Counted from the stretch's first letter, positions 1 through 11,273 are shown. The stretch: DNA of 64,000 nucleotides from Lepus europaeus (GCF_033115175.1 NC_084829.1:15016496-15080495), one strand, 5' to 3'. The notes: generated from the letters alone by a model not told the origin. Translations and numbers: made by a program.

Positions 1-13
1 AGGTTGAATTTGT

Positions 14-362
14 GTTAGTTTGCTAGGGTCACCAAAACAAAGCACCACAGACCACGTGGCTTGAATAGCAGCCCTGTATTTCCCCAGCACCATAAGCCAG
101 AAATCCAAGATCAAGGTGATGGCAGAGTTGGTTTCTCTTGAGGCCTTGCTCCTGGGCTTGCTGCTGCCCAACTTCTCCTTGTGTCCTCACATGATCTTCC
201 CTCTGTGTCCTCGTCCTAATCTCCTCTTCTTACAGGGACACCAGCAGATGGGATTAGGGCCCACGCTGATGACCTCATTTCAACTGATTTGGCTCTGCAA
301 AGACTGTGTGCCCTAGCACAGTCTTACTCTGAGGTGCTGAGGGCGAGGACTTCACCTCAATT
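14..362 (-). repeat. MaLR-type LTR (MLT1/MST-like), old copy
   Basis: Read on the + strand, this matches the reverse complement of the ERVL-MaLR LTR pattern: a TTAGTTTGCTAGGG-like start, AAATCCAAGATCAAGGTG, TGTGTCCTCACATG, CTCCTCTTCTTA and GGGATTAGGGCCCACGCTGATG in that order. The copy is diverged and seems complete or nearly so. The subfamily is from memory of the consensus, not from a search. Confidence 0.7.
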
Positions 363-426
363 TTCGCAGTCAGATGAATGCTTCTAGAGGAATCTTGGGT
401 TTTAGACTCACTACTTGAAAGTGCCT

Positions 427-697
427 GAGGCTGGCACCGTGGCTCACTTCGTAAATCCTCCGCCTGTGTTGCCAGCATCCCATATGGGCACCGGGTTCTG
501 TGGCCTGGGAAGGCAGTGGAGGATGGTCCAAATGCTCCCTGAACCTGCATTGGAGACCAGGAGGAAGCACCTGGCTCCTAGATTTGGATTGGCATAACTT
601 CGGCCATAGCAGCCATTTGGGGGGTGAACCAATGGAAGGAAGACCTTTCTATCTCTCTCTCTCACTGTCTAACTCTGTCAAATAATAATAAAAAAAA
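427..697 (+). repeat. CSINE
   Basis: Starts GAGGCTGGCACCGTGG and ends with a pyrimidine stretch and an AATAATAATAAAAAAA tail. The middle is slightly shortened compared with neighbouring copies. Confidence 0.9.
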
Positions 698-783
698 GTT
701 CCTGGGAGACTTGTGTTACTGAACTCATAGGACACATTCTCACTCCATTGTGTCTTCTTTGGATATTTCATAAGAGGAGCTCT

Positions 784-1100
784 GGGGGCTGGCGCTGTGG
801 TGTAGTGGATAAAGCTGCCGCCTACAATGCTGGCATCCCATATGGGCACTGGTTCGAGTCCTGGATGCTCAACTTCTGATCTAGCTCTCTGTTATGGCAT
901 TCCCAAGTCCTTGGGCCCCTGAACCCACATGGGAGGCTTGGCTCCTGACTTTGGATCAGTGCACCTCTGGTTGTTGTGGCCAATTGGGGAGTGAACCAGT
1001 GGATAGGAAGACCTCTCTCTCTCTCTCTCTGCCTCTCCTTCTCTCTCTGTGTAACTCTGACTTTCAAACAAATAAATAAATCTTTAAAAAAGAAGAAAAG
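784..1100 (+). repeat. CSINE, full length
   Basis: Starts GGGGGCTGGCGCTGTGG. A perfect pol III B box GGTTCGAGTCC lies at 851-861. A (CT)-rich segment and an AAATAAATAAATCTTT tail follow. This is a good reference copy for the family in this window. Confidence 0.95.
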
Positions 1101-1611
1101 AGCTCTGGATGGAAACACAGAGGAGATCTGCTCAGTGCCACTTGTCCACTGGTTTCACTTCTGCAAGAAATGGAAATCCATTGTTGTAGACTGACTTATT
1201 TGAAAGAGCATCTCAAATGCAAGGATTATTTGTGAACCAAATGGTAACCAAGTGCTAAATGTCTATCCATTTATTGAACAAAATTTTATCTACTGTGTGT
1301 TGGGTACTTTGTTAGGTAACTACTAGGTAGCTGGTAAGTAGGTAGATGGAGAGTAGTGGGTTGCGATTCTAACCCTCTACCTCTGAGACCTGGAAGAGTT
1401 TGGGACAGCTACAAGAGAAAGGACATGGCTTGAGTAGTCTCTGAGGACCTGTTCTACAGCAACTTGAGAAAATCTGGCCTCTTTCCTTCTGGTTTTTGCA
1501 GGCCTACAGGTTAAGAGAGTTCCTGGGGGCCCATCTTGGATCCGAGGTTGTTTGGGAGATATCAGTTCTCCCACAACAAGGCCTCTGGACTTATTTTCAA
1601 AAATTTTGACT

Positions 1612-1925
1612 CAGGGGCAGGTGCCATGCCGCACTAGGTTAATCCTCCGCCTGCAGCGCCAGCATCCCCCATGGGAGCCGGTTCTAGTCCTAGTTGCTCC
1701 TCTTCGAGTCCAGCTCTCTGCTGTGGCCTGGGAGGGGTGGAGGATGGCCCAAGTGCTTGGGCCCCTGCACCTGCATATGGGAGACCAGGAAGGAGCACCT
1801 GGCTTCTGGCTTCAGATTGGTGTAGCTCTGGCCGTAGTGGCCATTTTGGGGGTGAACCATCTATCCCTCTCACTGTCTGTAACTCTGTCAAATAAGTAAA
1901 TAAAATCTTTAAAAAAAATTTTTTT
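1612..1925 (+). repeat. CSINE
   Basis: Starts CAGGGGCAGGTGCC, with CTCCGCCTGCAGCGCC after it, and ends in TAAATAAAATCTTTAAAAAA. It belongs to the GC-richer type that carries GTTAATCCTCCGCC. Confidence 0.9.
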
Positions 1926-1992
1926 GACCCAAACATATAGTATACCAGGAAAAAAACTGTGACCAATATTTTGCCTGTTCAAATCTATCTAT

Positions 1993-2301
1993 CAGGGCTG
2001 GTGCTGTGACGTAGTAGGTTAGGTCTCTGCCTGTGGCTCTGGCATCCCATATGGATGCTGGTTCAAGTCCTGGCTGCACCTCTTCCAACCCAGCTTTCTG
2101 CTATTGGCCTGGGAAGGTGCTGGGAGATGGCCTGAGTGCTTGGTCCCCTGCACTCACGTGGGAGATCCTGAGGAAGCCCCTGACTCCTGGCTTCAGACGG
2201 GCTGTCACGGCCATTTGGGGAGTGAACAAGCAGATGGAGGACTTCTCTCTCATCTCTCCCTCTCTCTGTAGCTCTGCCTCTCAAATAAATGATCTTAAAA
2301 C
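1993..2301 (+). repeat. CSINE
   Basis: Starts CAGGGCTGGTGCTGTG and ends in CAAATAAATGATCTTAAAAC. It abuts a tetranucleotide repeat that probably grew from its tail. Confidence 0.9.
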
Positions 2302-2304
2302 AAA

Positions 2305-2341
2305 CTATCTATCTATCCATCTATCATCTATGTATCTATCT
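2305..2341. repeat. (ATCT)n microsatellite
   Basis: Imperfect ATCT units directly follow the A-rich tail of the preceding SINE. Confidence 0.85.
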
Positions 2342-2706
2342 CCTCTTTACAGGTTTCTGATATCTGTTCATATCCTATTGAGTCATTGGACACATCATGA
2401 ACTGAGCCCATATTCCATAAACCACATATATTTCTAAGAATTTACTAATATATTCAAAACTGAGAACCACATTAACATGTTATGTAAAATTGTTATAAAA
2501 ATTATCAAGATCAGTGGTGCTTTGTGTGTCATTGCAGACTGTTAGGGTTGGAAAGGCACCTAAAGCTCATCTACCTCATCCCACTTTTCACAAAGACAGT
2601 GGGGTCTAGAAAAGTCTTGCCCAGGATCACAACAAGTCGAGACTAAGCAGCCAACACCAATTTGGGTCCCTGGCTGCTCTCTTTCTCCTCCTCGTCCTGC
2701 TCCTTC

Positions 2707-3042
2707 TTTTTAAATAAATATTTATTTACTTATTTGAAAGGCAGAGTTACAGAGAGAGAGAGGAAGAAACAGGTCTTCCATCTGCTGGTTTACTGCCTGC
2801 AACAGCCAGGGATGGGCCAGGCAGAAGCTGGGAGCTGCTTCCAGGTCTCCCATGTGGCTGCAGGGACCCAAGCACCTGGGCCATCTTCCACTGCTCTCCC
2901 AGGTGCATTAGCAGAGAACTGGATCAGAAGTAGAGCTGTTGAGACTCGAACCACCTGCATTGTCGGCATCCCATATGGGCACCAGTTTGAGTCCAGGTTG
3001 CTCCACTTCTAATACAATAAATTAAGAAAAAAAAAAAGAGAA
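2707..3042 (-). repeat. CSINE joined to a + strand SINE fragment
   Basis: From 2707 to about 2950 the copy is antisense (TTTAAATAAATATTTATTT, then GGCAGAGTTACAGAG). At about 2955 it switches to sense sequence (GGCATCCCATATGGGCACC ... GTCCAGGTTGCTCC) ending in an A-run at 3028-3039. Either two insertions or a rearranged one. Confidence 0.8.
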
Positions 3043-3811
3043 AGCTGAGACTATACCTCAAGGTTTCAGATTCTCAGAATAATCTTGCCTTTAAGCTGTA
3101 TTATATTAAATAATTTTATTTGATTTTGTAGTATTTCTTTCTGTATCTGTATGTGTCTAGAATCATAAATGCACGAAGTGTCTTGGAAATCACAGGCTGT
3201 TGAAATATTTTCCCCTGCTTGTCTCACACACAAGCACACAAGGACACACACACTGGCGTTTTCTAATAATAAAAGCTACAAGCTGGCTGCCCTAGTTCCC
3301 TTGCCTTGTCATGGGTTCTCTGTACCTTGCTTAGACTCAGCACCTTTTCCCATTTTTCTACTGCACCTGTTTCAAGTAATAGCAGTTCTGTGTTGCTCCC
3401 AGGAAATTCCAGGAAACAGTTAGGAGAGGGCAAAGTGCAGGGTAAGGGTGAGCATTGCAACCAGGCACTGAGCACTCCTGGGATGAATCAATGAATCAGG
3501 GAAGAAATTCAAGTTAAAAGGAGGGGGGAAAGGAAAGTCATGGGGAGGTGAATGTTCTTAAGGATTCCTGGCTTCTGTGAGTTCTGGTCCTGAGGGGTGG
3601 GAGACAGGGACTGAAGTTAAGGGATGGAAACCTTTTCTGTATCTGTTGAGAGTGACTCCCAGACAGCCTTGGGTTGAGGTCAGACAGAGGTTTCCTCCAC
3701 CCTAAGCCAGCTTCCCCATTTGTTCTGTATTGACACTCCTTTCACATGGCACACAATTTTTGTGCTTTATGTGCACGCTTTGAGGACAGGGTCCATGCGT
3801 GTCTCTGTTTT
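3043..3811. other. Intergenic, no gene seen
   Basis: No recognised repeat or credible ORF. It holds a short CA-rich patch near 3229-3252 and purine-rich sequence at 3505-3545. Confidence 0.6.
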
Positions 3812-4152
3812 CTAAAGATATATTCGTTTATTTGAAAGGCAGAGTGACAGAGAGAAAGGAAAAGAAAACAAGGTGATAGAGATAAGGAGAGATGGAGATA
3901 GAGAGATGGATCTTCTATCTGCTGGTTCCTCCTCAAATACCTGCAACAGCCAGGAGCCAGGAACTCCATCTGAGTCTCCTACGTGTGTGGCAGGAACCCA
4001 AGTACTTGGACAATCATCTGCTGCCTCCCAGGGTGTGCATTAGCAGGAACCTGGACCAGAAGCACAGGCAGTATACTATCCCAAGCATTCTGATATGGGA
4101 TGTGGGATCCTAAGCAGCAGCTTATTCCACTGTATTGCAATGCCTACCCCCA
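3812..4152 (-). repeat. CSINE, older diverged copy
   Basis: Begins with AAAGATATATTCGTTTATTTGAAAG and ends near GCAATGCCTACCCCC. Diverged from the younger antisense copies. Confidence 0.85.
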
Positions 4153-4375
4153 GGGTCTGTGTTTTAATTGAATTTTACAGGCTTAATAAATGTTCAACAA
4201 TTTTTTTTCCAATGAATTCCTGACAATTGAGAGAAAGATCAGAGCCAGAACTTACCATTCTCTGATTGCTATTTTGCTCTGTATCTGTGTGTTAGATCGG
4301 AAAGGAGATGGTTCTGGGTTTCTGTCAAGGTGAGAGTACATTTGGGGTTTTGGAAACATGAAGTTTTCATGAAAC

Positions 4376-4930
4376 TGGGGCCAGTGTTGTGGTCTAGTGG
4401 GTAAAGCCACCACCTGTGATGCTGGTTTTCCATATGGACACTGGTTTGAGTCCCAGCTGCTCCACGTCCTATCCAGCTGTCTCCTAATGGCCTTCAAAAA
4501 GCAACGGGGGGCCAGTGCTGTGGCTCAGTAGGTTAATTCTCCACCTGCGTCGCTAGCATCCCATGTGGGTGCTGGTTCTAGTCCCGGCTGCTCCTCTTCC
4601 AGTCCAGCTCTCTGATGTGGCCCGGGAAGGCAGTGGAGGATGGCCCAGGTCCTTGGGCCCCTGCACCTGCATGGGAGACCAGGAAGAAGCACCTGGCTCC
4701 TGGCTTCGGATTGGCACAGTTCCAGCTGTTGCGGCTATTTGGGGAGTGAACCAATGGAAGGAAGACCTTTCTCTGTCTCTCCCTCTCACTGTCTGTAACT
4801 CTACCTCTCAAATAAATAAATAAAATCTTAAAAAAAAAAAAAAAGAAAAGAAAAGCAATGGAAGATGGCCCAAGTGCTTGGACCCCCTGAATAAAGCTCC
4901 TGGCTCCTGACTTCTATTTATTTATTTGAC
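4376..4930 (+). repeat. CSINE interrupted by a younger CSINE
   Basis: The 5' half (CTGGGGCCAGTGTTGTGG) runs to about 4506. It resumes after the insert at about 4853 with GGAAGATGGCCCAAGTGC and is then truncated. It runs directly into a short antisense SINE end (TTTATTTATTTGACAGGCAG) at about 4913-4945. Confidence 0.85.
4507..4852 (+). repeat. CSINE nested in an older CSINE
   Basis: Starts GGGGGCCAGTGCTGTGGC and ends in AAATAAATAAATAAAATCTT and a long A-rich tail. AAAAGCAA precedes the insert and recurs just after its tail, fitting a short target-site duplication. Confidence 0.85.
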
Positions 4931-7845
4931 AGGCAGAGTTAGACAGGTGAAGTGTACTTGTCCCAGTTTCTGCATTAGCCATCTATATTTTCCTTTGGGC
5001 TTCTTTCACTTGCCATGGACGGTGTCCTGATCAATACAGCTCCTCCTCCTCTTTTCTTGCCTACTTAGGGGAGCTGTGTGAGTTCTGTGCCTCAGTTTCC
5101 TCATAACGATACCCTGAGGATTAGTTGATCTCCGATAAATTGTGTTTCTTTTCCCAAACGCAGAGTACAGTATTATTGTAAACAGTCTAACTTCTATTCT
5201 TAGGAACGGCAGGTTTCCCGTCTTGGCTGCCTTGCCGGAGTTTCTGTATCCGGGCCAACTCTGTTTCAATAACACAGGACACAGTCTAAGCAGAATAGTA
5301 ATGATGGTCCAAAAATTTTACATCATCCCAAAAAAACAGGGACATTCAGTGGCTGTACAAGTGAGCTCCAGCGATACTAGATTTTTAAAACATCGTTTTA
5401 CTGCATCTGGCTTGTGCCGTGGCATTTCATTGAGGCTTGAAAAATGCAACTGTAAACTCAGGGACAGGAAGCAGTGAATAACAAAAAAAAAAAAAAAAGT
5501 CTTGACATCACTTGCTGTTAAGGAGGTTGTTTACTTTTGGGTCTACCTCCTGGTGTGTTCTAAAATACTCTTGGAAATCTCAGTTGGCTTGAAATAGCTG
5601 TTCTGCCTCCTTTGCACTGAAGCCCCTAGCATCTGAGCACACGGGCTCACAGCTATTTATAAGCCTAGTGTCAGTCAAAGATTATTTTTTACATCCCTCC
5701 TCTCATTCCCCCATATCAGAAGATCGACCTATATAAAATTAGACACTTCACATAAGATATCCAGTGACTTAGGTAAGAGTTATCGTCAGTCAGCAATCAT
5801 TTAGGAAGTATAAATTCATCATGTTGTGTGAAGCTTGTCTCTAAGACTGTTCTGTGGAAACTAGCTCCTTCTTAAAAAATGGGTCTGTTGCCAAAAAAAA
5901 AAAAAAAAAAAAAAAAGGAAAGCTACATGCCCTTTTGGAATTTTTAAAAATCCTACAGTAATCAGGTTATCTTTTTGTCAATTAGCTGTTACCAAATTTA
6001 TTTCATGAGAATCCTTTTCTTTCCAGCCACACCTAGAAGCATTTCATACAATAATGTGTGTTGGATCGCAGTTTGGAAAACCAGGGAGGGAATATGTGGA
6101 GCCAGGAGGTCTGGGTTTGACCTTTGGCTTTTCCACACTGCTCCTTGTATGACTGTGAGCAAATTACAAACCTCTCACTATTTCATTTTCACATTGGAAG
6201 AGTGAACACAGCAACATCTGTCTCGATCTGGGATGTTTTATGGATTACATGATTATGACAATGTGCTTTAAACACTGTGAAAAGTTATGCAAATGAAGGA
6301 TAACCTTAGTGATCATACATAAATGTAATATTGCATTATTACATTCATGTACAACTATAAAGAAAGTTGCCCTAGCAATTCTTACTCAGTTGTGGATTTA
6401 AGTGTCTGTAAGAGCCAGCACTGAGAGGGAAAGAAAGAAGTGCAGTGCAAGGGTCAAAGTAAGTTTAGAACATGTTGGATCCAGAAATTTAACCCTCACA
6501 ATTTGTGGGTGGTGGACCTGAGGCCCAGATAAATCAAGTGAGTGGCATGAAAGAGCTAATAATAGAGCCTCCACTTCCCATTCAGTGATCAGCCTCACTG
6601 CCAGCGGTTGCCCTGGTTTGAGATAAATCATGACTCCATGACATACATGATTTAATTCAGACAAGATGTAACAAGCGACACAGTCCTAAAACAATACAAC
6701 ACGGGACAAAAATTTCAAAGTTTAAAGAATGTGACCCAAAATAACAATGGCAAGGAGTATTTAGTGATGAGTAGGCTAGGCACTGGGGTTGGGGCCTTCA
6801 AGAATGCACAACACTGGCTATATTGGATTTGGATAATGCAGAGTTCCAAAAGGAAATTGGAGATGTAGATAGTAGCAGACTAAATGTCTAGCAATGGTCC
6901 AAATAATTGGGCATTATAGTTTTGGTGAAATATTCAACAGTAAGCATTTACTGACCCCCTTTCAAAGTCTATGAAGGTCCTGGAGCTTTTAGAGGATATG
7001 AGCAATTAGACAACACTGTCTGTAGGAAATTTATTTTTTTTACTTGGAGAGAGGAGCTGGGGACACAGACATTAGAGAAAGTAAGCAAATGGGTGGATAT
7101 GCACTGATTTCAAACTGCTGAACACCTATACATCCTTTGAGACTCCTGATGCCTGGTCATCTCAGCTTTCTGTTCCCTCCTGCACTTTTTCCAAATGGCT
7201 TATACAGCAATTTCTGCAGTTAACAGAATCAATTGCAAAGTGCATCTTTTCTACTGAGATGTGTGCTTCTTGATAAAGGGCTTTTGGGCTTTCTGTGTTG
7301 TCAGGGATGAGGACAATGCTGGTTTGCAGTTGTACAGAATCTACGTACCTAGAAGGGATCCTCTCCCACCCCCCACCCCCCAAAGAGGTAAGAGAAGTGC
7401 TTTGAGGAGTTAAAATCTTCAGGGCAAAGAGTACATGAGACTTACAGAAAATAAAAAGAGGAGGAAAAAGTAAGGAAAGGTAATACATGGTCTTGCCAAG
7501 ATGGCAGGGAAAGGAAGTTCATCAGGGGACAGCTACTTCCACAACAGGAAAGACTTTCAGCCACCAAGAAGGCCAACCCATTTTACTTTTCAGGAGAAAT
7601 CACACTAACATTATCCAACTCTTTTGGAAATGAGCTAGTTCCTTCCTTTCCCCTGCCTTCAGGAATCAACTCACTGAATGATGGTTTTTCACACATGGTG
7701 ACCTGGAAGTAGCCCAGCTCGGGGTTTCCCAGGCCCAGGATTGAGAAGGCCAGCCTGGAGAGTTAGAGAGCCAGCTAAGGAATCAGGAAGAAACTCATCT
7801 TTGTTCTTCAAGATTTGCCTGGGGATGTAGACAAAGTAGGCTCTT
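4931..7845. other. Upstream flank, mostly unique with old repeats
   Basis: No gene seen. Contains A-runs near 5485 and 5895-5917 and MIR-like debris at 6080-6290 and about 6430-6610. The short ORFs have no recognisable domain. Confidence 0.6.
6080..6290 (+). repeat. MIR-type ancient SINE
   Basis: Shows the MIR order: GGTCTGGGTTTGACC, then GACTGTGAGCAAATTAC, then CCTCTCACTATTTCATTTTC, then a degenerate frequency-type end with GTGCTTTAAACACTGTG. Heavily diverged. Confidence 0.65.
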
Positions 7846-7951
7846 GGTGGCCATTTGAGGAGTGAACCAGTGGATGGAGGATCTTTCTCTGTCTCTCTCT
7901 CTCTTTCAAATAAATGATAAATAAATAATTCTTTTAAAAAAAAAAAAAAAG
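7846..7951 (+). repeat. CSINE 3' fragment
   Basis: Only the 3' end remains: GGCCATTTGAGGAGTGAACC, CT repeat, AAATAAATGATAAATAAATA and A-run. Strongly 5' truncated. Confidence 0.85.
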
Positions 7952-8525
7952 CCCAACAATGTGGAGAAGCAGAAACCCCCAGTATTCAGGTCAGAAAGGC
8001 TCTGGAGAACACCTTGTCCTGAGCTAACCATCAGTCAACCTAGGTGCCAGACTGAACTGGAGTCTGTTCCATTGGGTCCATCCCAGCAAATGGCACCAAT
8101 GAACTTTTTTTTTTTTTTTTAAATGTAAGGGCTAAAAAAAGGTCATGGAATTGAAATTCAAAGATCAGCTTATTTAGGTGCAAAAATTTTTGAAATCCAT
8201 GTATGTTTTTAGGACACAAAAAGTCATTTGGTTTTCTGTGATAAAATTATTTCATTTTAGACAGCATTCAGTTTTTGAAAAGGTAAAGTAATAATTCCAT
8301 GGCTTTTAAAAAACGCATTTTAGTTCATTTCCTGAGAGCTTCCAGTAATGGACAGGGCCTAAGCTAGGTTAATGCTATTATATAATCTTTCCCACAGCGC
8401 CTGGTCATCCGCGCTTAGAGACGCGCAAGGGTACCTTTTAGGAAGAGGCCAATGTGCAATTTGAATCCAGATCTCTCACCTTTTTTCTGGGATCTTTCAA
8501 TAAAACCATGGGTATCTCTCTCTCT

Positions 8526-8848
8526 CTCTTTTTTTTTTTTTTGGACAGGCAGAGTGGATAGTGAGAGAGACAGAAAGGTCTTCCTTTTTGCCGTTGGTTC
8601 ATCCTCCAATGGCCGCTGCGGCTGGCGCATCTTGTTGATCTGAAGTCAGGAGCCAGGTGCTTCTCCTGGTCTCCCATGGGGTGCAGGGCCCAAGCACTTG
8701 GGCCATCCTCCACTGCACTCCCGGGCCACAGCAGAGAGCTGGCCTGGAAGAGGGGCAACCGGGACAGGATCGGTGCCCCGACCGGGACTGGAACCCGGTG
8801 TGCCGGCGCTGCAAGGCGGAGGTAGCCTGTTAAGCCACGGCGCCGGCC
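8526..8848 (-). repeat. CSINE, young GC-rich subtype
   Basis: T-run, then GGACAGGCAGAGTGGATAG, TTTGCCGTTGGTTCATCC, GGAACCCGGTGTGCCGGCGC and AGCCACGGCGCCGGCC. Many CpGs survive, which argues for recent insertion. Confidence 0.93.
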
Positions 8849-8895
8849 TCTTTTTTTTTTTTTTTTTAAGATTTATTTGAAAGAGTTTGAAGGAG

Positions 8896-8949
<54 letters not shown>

Positions 8950-9213
8950 GAAGGTCTCTCATCTGCTGGTTCACTCTCCAGATGGCCGCAACCACCAGAG
9001 CTGTCCCGATCCTAAGCCAGGAGCCAGGAGCTTCTTCTGGGTCTCCCACGCGGGTGCAGGGACCTAAGGACTTGGGCCAACTTCTGCTGCTTCTCCAGGC
9101 CATAGCAGAGAACGGGACTGGAAGAGGAGCAGCCGGGACTAGAACTGGCGCCCCTACGGGATGCCGGCGCTTCAGGCCAGGGCTTTACCCCGCTGCGCCA
9201 CCGCATCGGCTCC
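8849..9213 (-). repeat. CSINE, abutting the previous copy
   Basis: Begins at the T-run where the previous antisense copy ends. Carries a GA expansion at 8899-8943 and ends at CACCGCATCGGCTCC. Head-to-tail with the 8526 copy, in the same orientation. Confidence 0.92.
8899..8943. repeat. (GA)n microsatellite within a CSINE
   Basis: About 22 uninterrupted GA units, expanded from the SINE's normal short GA segment. Confidence 0.95.
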
Positions 9214-9257
9214 AAGGGCATCTCTTTAAGCACTGCCTGATAAATAAAAATAAAAAC

Positions 9258-9506
9258 TATCTGCTGCGTTACTTCTGACCCAGCTCCCTGCTAACCCCGG
9301 GACAGCAATACAAGATGGCTCCGGCGCTTGGGCCCCTGCAGCCACGTGGGAGACCCGGATGTAGTTTCCAGCTCCTGGCTTCGGCCTGACCAAGCCCTGT
9401 CTCATGGGCCATTTTGGGGCGTGAACCAGGAGGTGGACGGGCTCTCTCCTCGCCCCAAACCCCTAGGTAACTCTGTCTTTCAAATCAATAAACTTTGTTT
9501 TAAAGA
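9258..9506 (+). repeat. CSINE, 5' truncated, nearest to the promoter
   Basis: Enters at CTTCTGACCCAGCTCCCTGC and ends CAAATCAATAAACTTTG. It is the last SINE before the promoter island; none follows for about 5.8 kb. Confidence 0.85.
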
Positions 9507-10446
9507 GTAACACTTATTTCTAAGGTGGAGACAGACCCCAGCCCCTGGTTCGCCCCGCAGGGGCACGCAGAGGACGGCGGAAGCTGGGAGCGGGAACTCC
9601 ATCCGGGTCTCCCGGGGGCTGGGGTCTCCATCCGCCTGCCGCTGAGAGGCATTGGCGGGAAGCCGGGTCGGAAGCGGAGCCGCGGCGCTGCAGCGGGCCC
9701 TCCGTGAACCCCCGCCCCAACGCCCACGCACCCAAATACTGCTTTTCAAGCGAGCACTCGTCAAGGGACCGGAAGGGGACGTGAGTACGAGGGCGCGCTT
9801 GGCACTCAGGTGGGGCCTGGCCTGAGGCTCCCTTAAAAATTGGACTTCTCTCAGGCCGGGCAGGGGAGGCGTGGGCCCTGGGGGCTGGGGCTGGGGGCCG
9901 GGGAGGCCGCGGCCCGTGCCTGCCGGAGTCCCTGGTGTTCCAGATGCGTCCGGGCCGTGGGTATGGCCGACGGCTTTTTTTTTTTTTTCCTTCTCTCGAT
10001 GGTTCAGGCTCGCTCGTGGGCCCCCCAGAGCCCAAAACAACGCCCGCGGGAGCCCCGGTGGCCGCTCGGGCTTCCAGCGACGCCCCCGGGCGCCGGCCGA
10101 GGCCTTTCCAGCGCGGCGACCCCGGCCCCGCGCGTGGGGGCGTGTGCGGCGCGGGGCCCGGGCCGGGCGACCTCGGGCCGCCCGCGGCACGCTCCGCGCA
10201 CACCCGCGAGGCGCTGTCCTGAGGTGACACCGGCGGCAGCGCGGAGGCAGCCGGCGCCGCCGATCAGCTAGTTCGCACCGAGGATTCCTCTTGGTGCGTG
10301 GCCCAGTTTTCCGTAGGACGGGCTCCAAGCCCTCCCTGACACCGCCCCCCGCGCCGCCACGCTCCGAGGCCTTCCCCGGGGAAGCCGCGCGTCCCTCCCC
10401 CGCGGCTCCGCGCGATTCCTCGACTCCACAGGCGGTTCGCGCGCCG

Positions 10447-10501
10447 GGGGGGGGGGGGGAGGGGCGGGGCGGGGGCCGGGGCCCGGGGGGCGGGGGCGGC
10501 C
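10447..10501 (+). promoter_or_regulatory. G-run and Sp1-type GC boxes
   Basis: A G-run of about 13 is followed by GGGGCGGGGC at 10461-10470 and more runs of G (GGGGGCCGGGGCCCGGGGGG). GC boxes are classic Sp1/KLF sites, and four or more G-runs make a G-quadruplex possible. Confidence 0.7.
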
Positions 10502-10672
10502 GGCGTGGGGAGTTCCTCGCTCGCGGACCACACGCTCCGCGGGCCAATCCCGAGCCAGCCTCTGGCAGTGTCGCACGCGGGACACGTCCAAGCGTTTGTT
10601 GGCAGGGCCCCGGGAGGGGGAGGGGGCGAGGCGGAGAGGTGTGGGGGGGTGTTGAGTGACAGGCGTCGCGGG

Positions 10673-10691
10673 GCAGGCTGGGAATTGTAGT
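10673..10691 (-). promoter_or_regulatory. ZNF143-type site (ACTACAATTCCCAG)
   Basis: On the - strand it reads ACTACAATTCCCAGCCTGC, very close to the ZNF143/THAP11 motif remembered as ACTACAATTCCCAGAATGC. Such sites sit in CpG-island promoters, often bidirectional ones. Confidence 0.7.
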
Positions 10692-10711
10692 TCCCAGTTT
10701 CTGTGGCCATA

Positions 10712-10720
10712 GCCATTTTG
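10712..10720 (-). promoter_or_regulatory. YY1-like site
   Basis: GCCATTTTG on +, CAAAATGGC on -, matching the YY1 core AANATGGC. In the orientation seen just downstream of many start sites, it would fit antisense transcription. Confidence 0.6.
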
Positions 10721-10730
10721 TAGTCGGGGG

Positions 10731-10749
10731 ACTACAACTTCCAGAAGAT
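10731..10749 (+). promoter_or_regulatory. Second ZNF143-like site, opposite orientation
   Basis: ACTACAACTTCCAGAAGAT resembles the same motif as 10673-10691 but points the other way. The two sites diverge around the YY1-like element. Confidence 0.55.
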
Positions 10750-11176
10750 CAAGGGGACCATTCTAAGGTGCCCCGGGAATCGGCGGCTGTCCCCGGGGCC
10801 GGGCGTCCTGGGGCACTCGCACCCAGCAGCCCGGCTGCAGGTGGACGCGAGGGCAGTGGCGGGGGCTGGCGTGTGGCGGCCGTGAGGTGAGCGGCAAGCT
10901 GGGGAAAGGGGGTGAGGTGGAGCGACCGAGCGTGCCATGCATTGAGCTAGGGAGCTTCTCTCAATTCCACTCCCGGGCTCGGCGTGGGAGCGCTGTCGGA
11001 AGGCTGGCGTGGGAAGGGTTCTTCGAGGCCGCTCGGGCGTCCAGTCGACGCGGCCACGGGAGTCCTTCGGACTGGGCCGAGGCGGTGGGCTCCGCAGGAG
11101 GCAGGCGCCCGCTGGCTCGGCTGTGGGAGTTTTCGGCTGGCGTCCGGCGGGGAATTAGCCGAGGAGCCCTAAGTTG

Positions 11177-11183
11177 TATAAAA
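11177..11183 (+). promoter_or_regulatory. JARID2: TATA box
   Basis: TATAAAA in the context AAGTTGTATAAAAGCAG. A start about 30 bases downstream would fall near 11207-11215 and give a leader of about 570 bases before the JARID2 ATG. The actual start site cannot be fixed from sequence alone. Confidence 0.65.
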
Positions 11184-11223
11184 GCAGAGTCCATTTAAAG
11201 TTGGGCTGGATAGCCCGTCTCTC

Positions 11224-11228
11224 ATTGG
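11224..11228 (-). promoter_or_regulatory. Inverted CCAAT box
   Basis: ATTGG in CTCATTGGTCGG, a strong NF-Y-type context. It lies downstream of the TATA box, so it may instead serve starts further downstream. Confidence 0.5.
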
Positions 11229-11273
11229 TCGGGGGGCTTGGAAAAAAGAGACTCGGCGAGCCCTCGCCGTGGT

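Noticed and set aside
851..861. Possible tRNA gene (perfect B box)
   Set aside because: It is the internal promoter of a tRNA-derived SINE; no cloverleaf or mature tRNA body.
8438..9278. Many ORFs of 60-130 codons with phrases such as QVLGPCT or SWLLASDQ
   Set aside because: All are translations of CSINE copies and recur at dozens of sites; not genes.
9480..10547. 355-codon minus-strand ORF across the promoter island
   Set aside because: Arg/Pro/Gly-rich translation typical of CpG-island DNA with few stops; no domain, and it begins and ends in promoter and SINE sequence.
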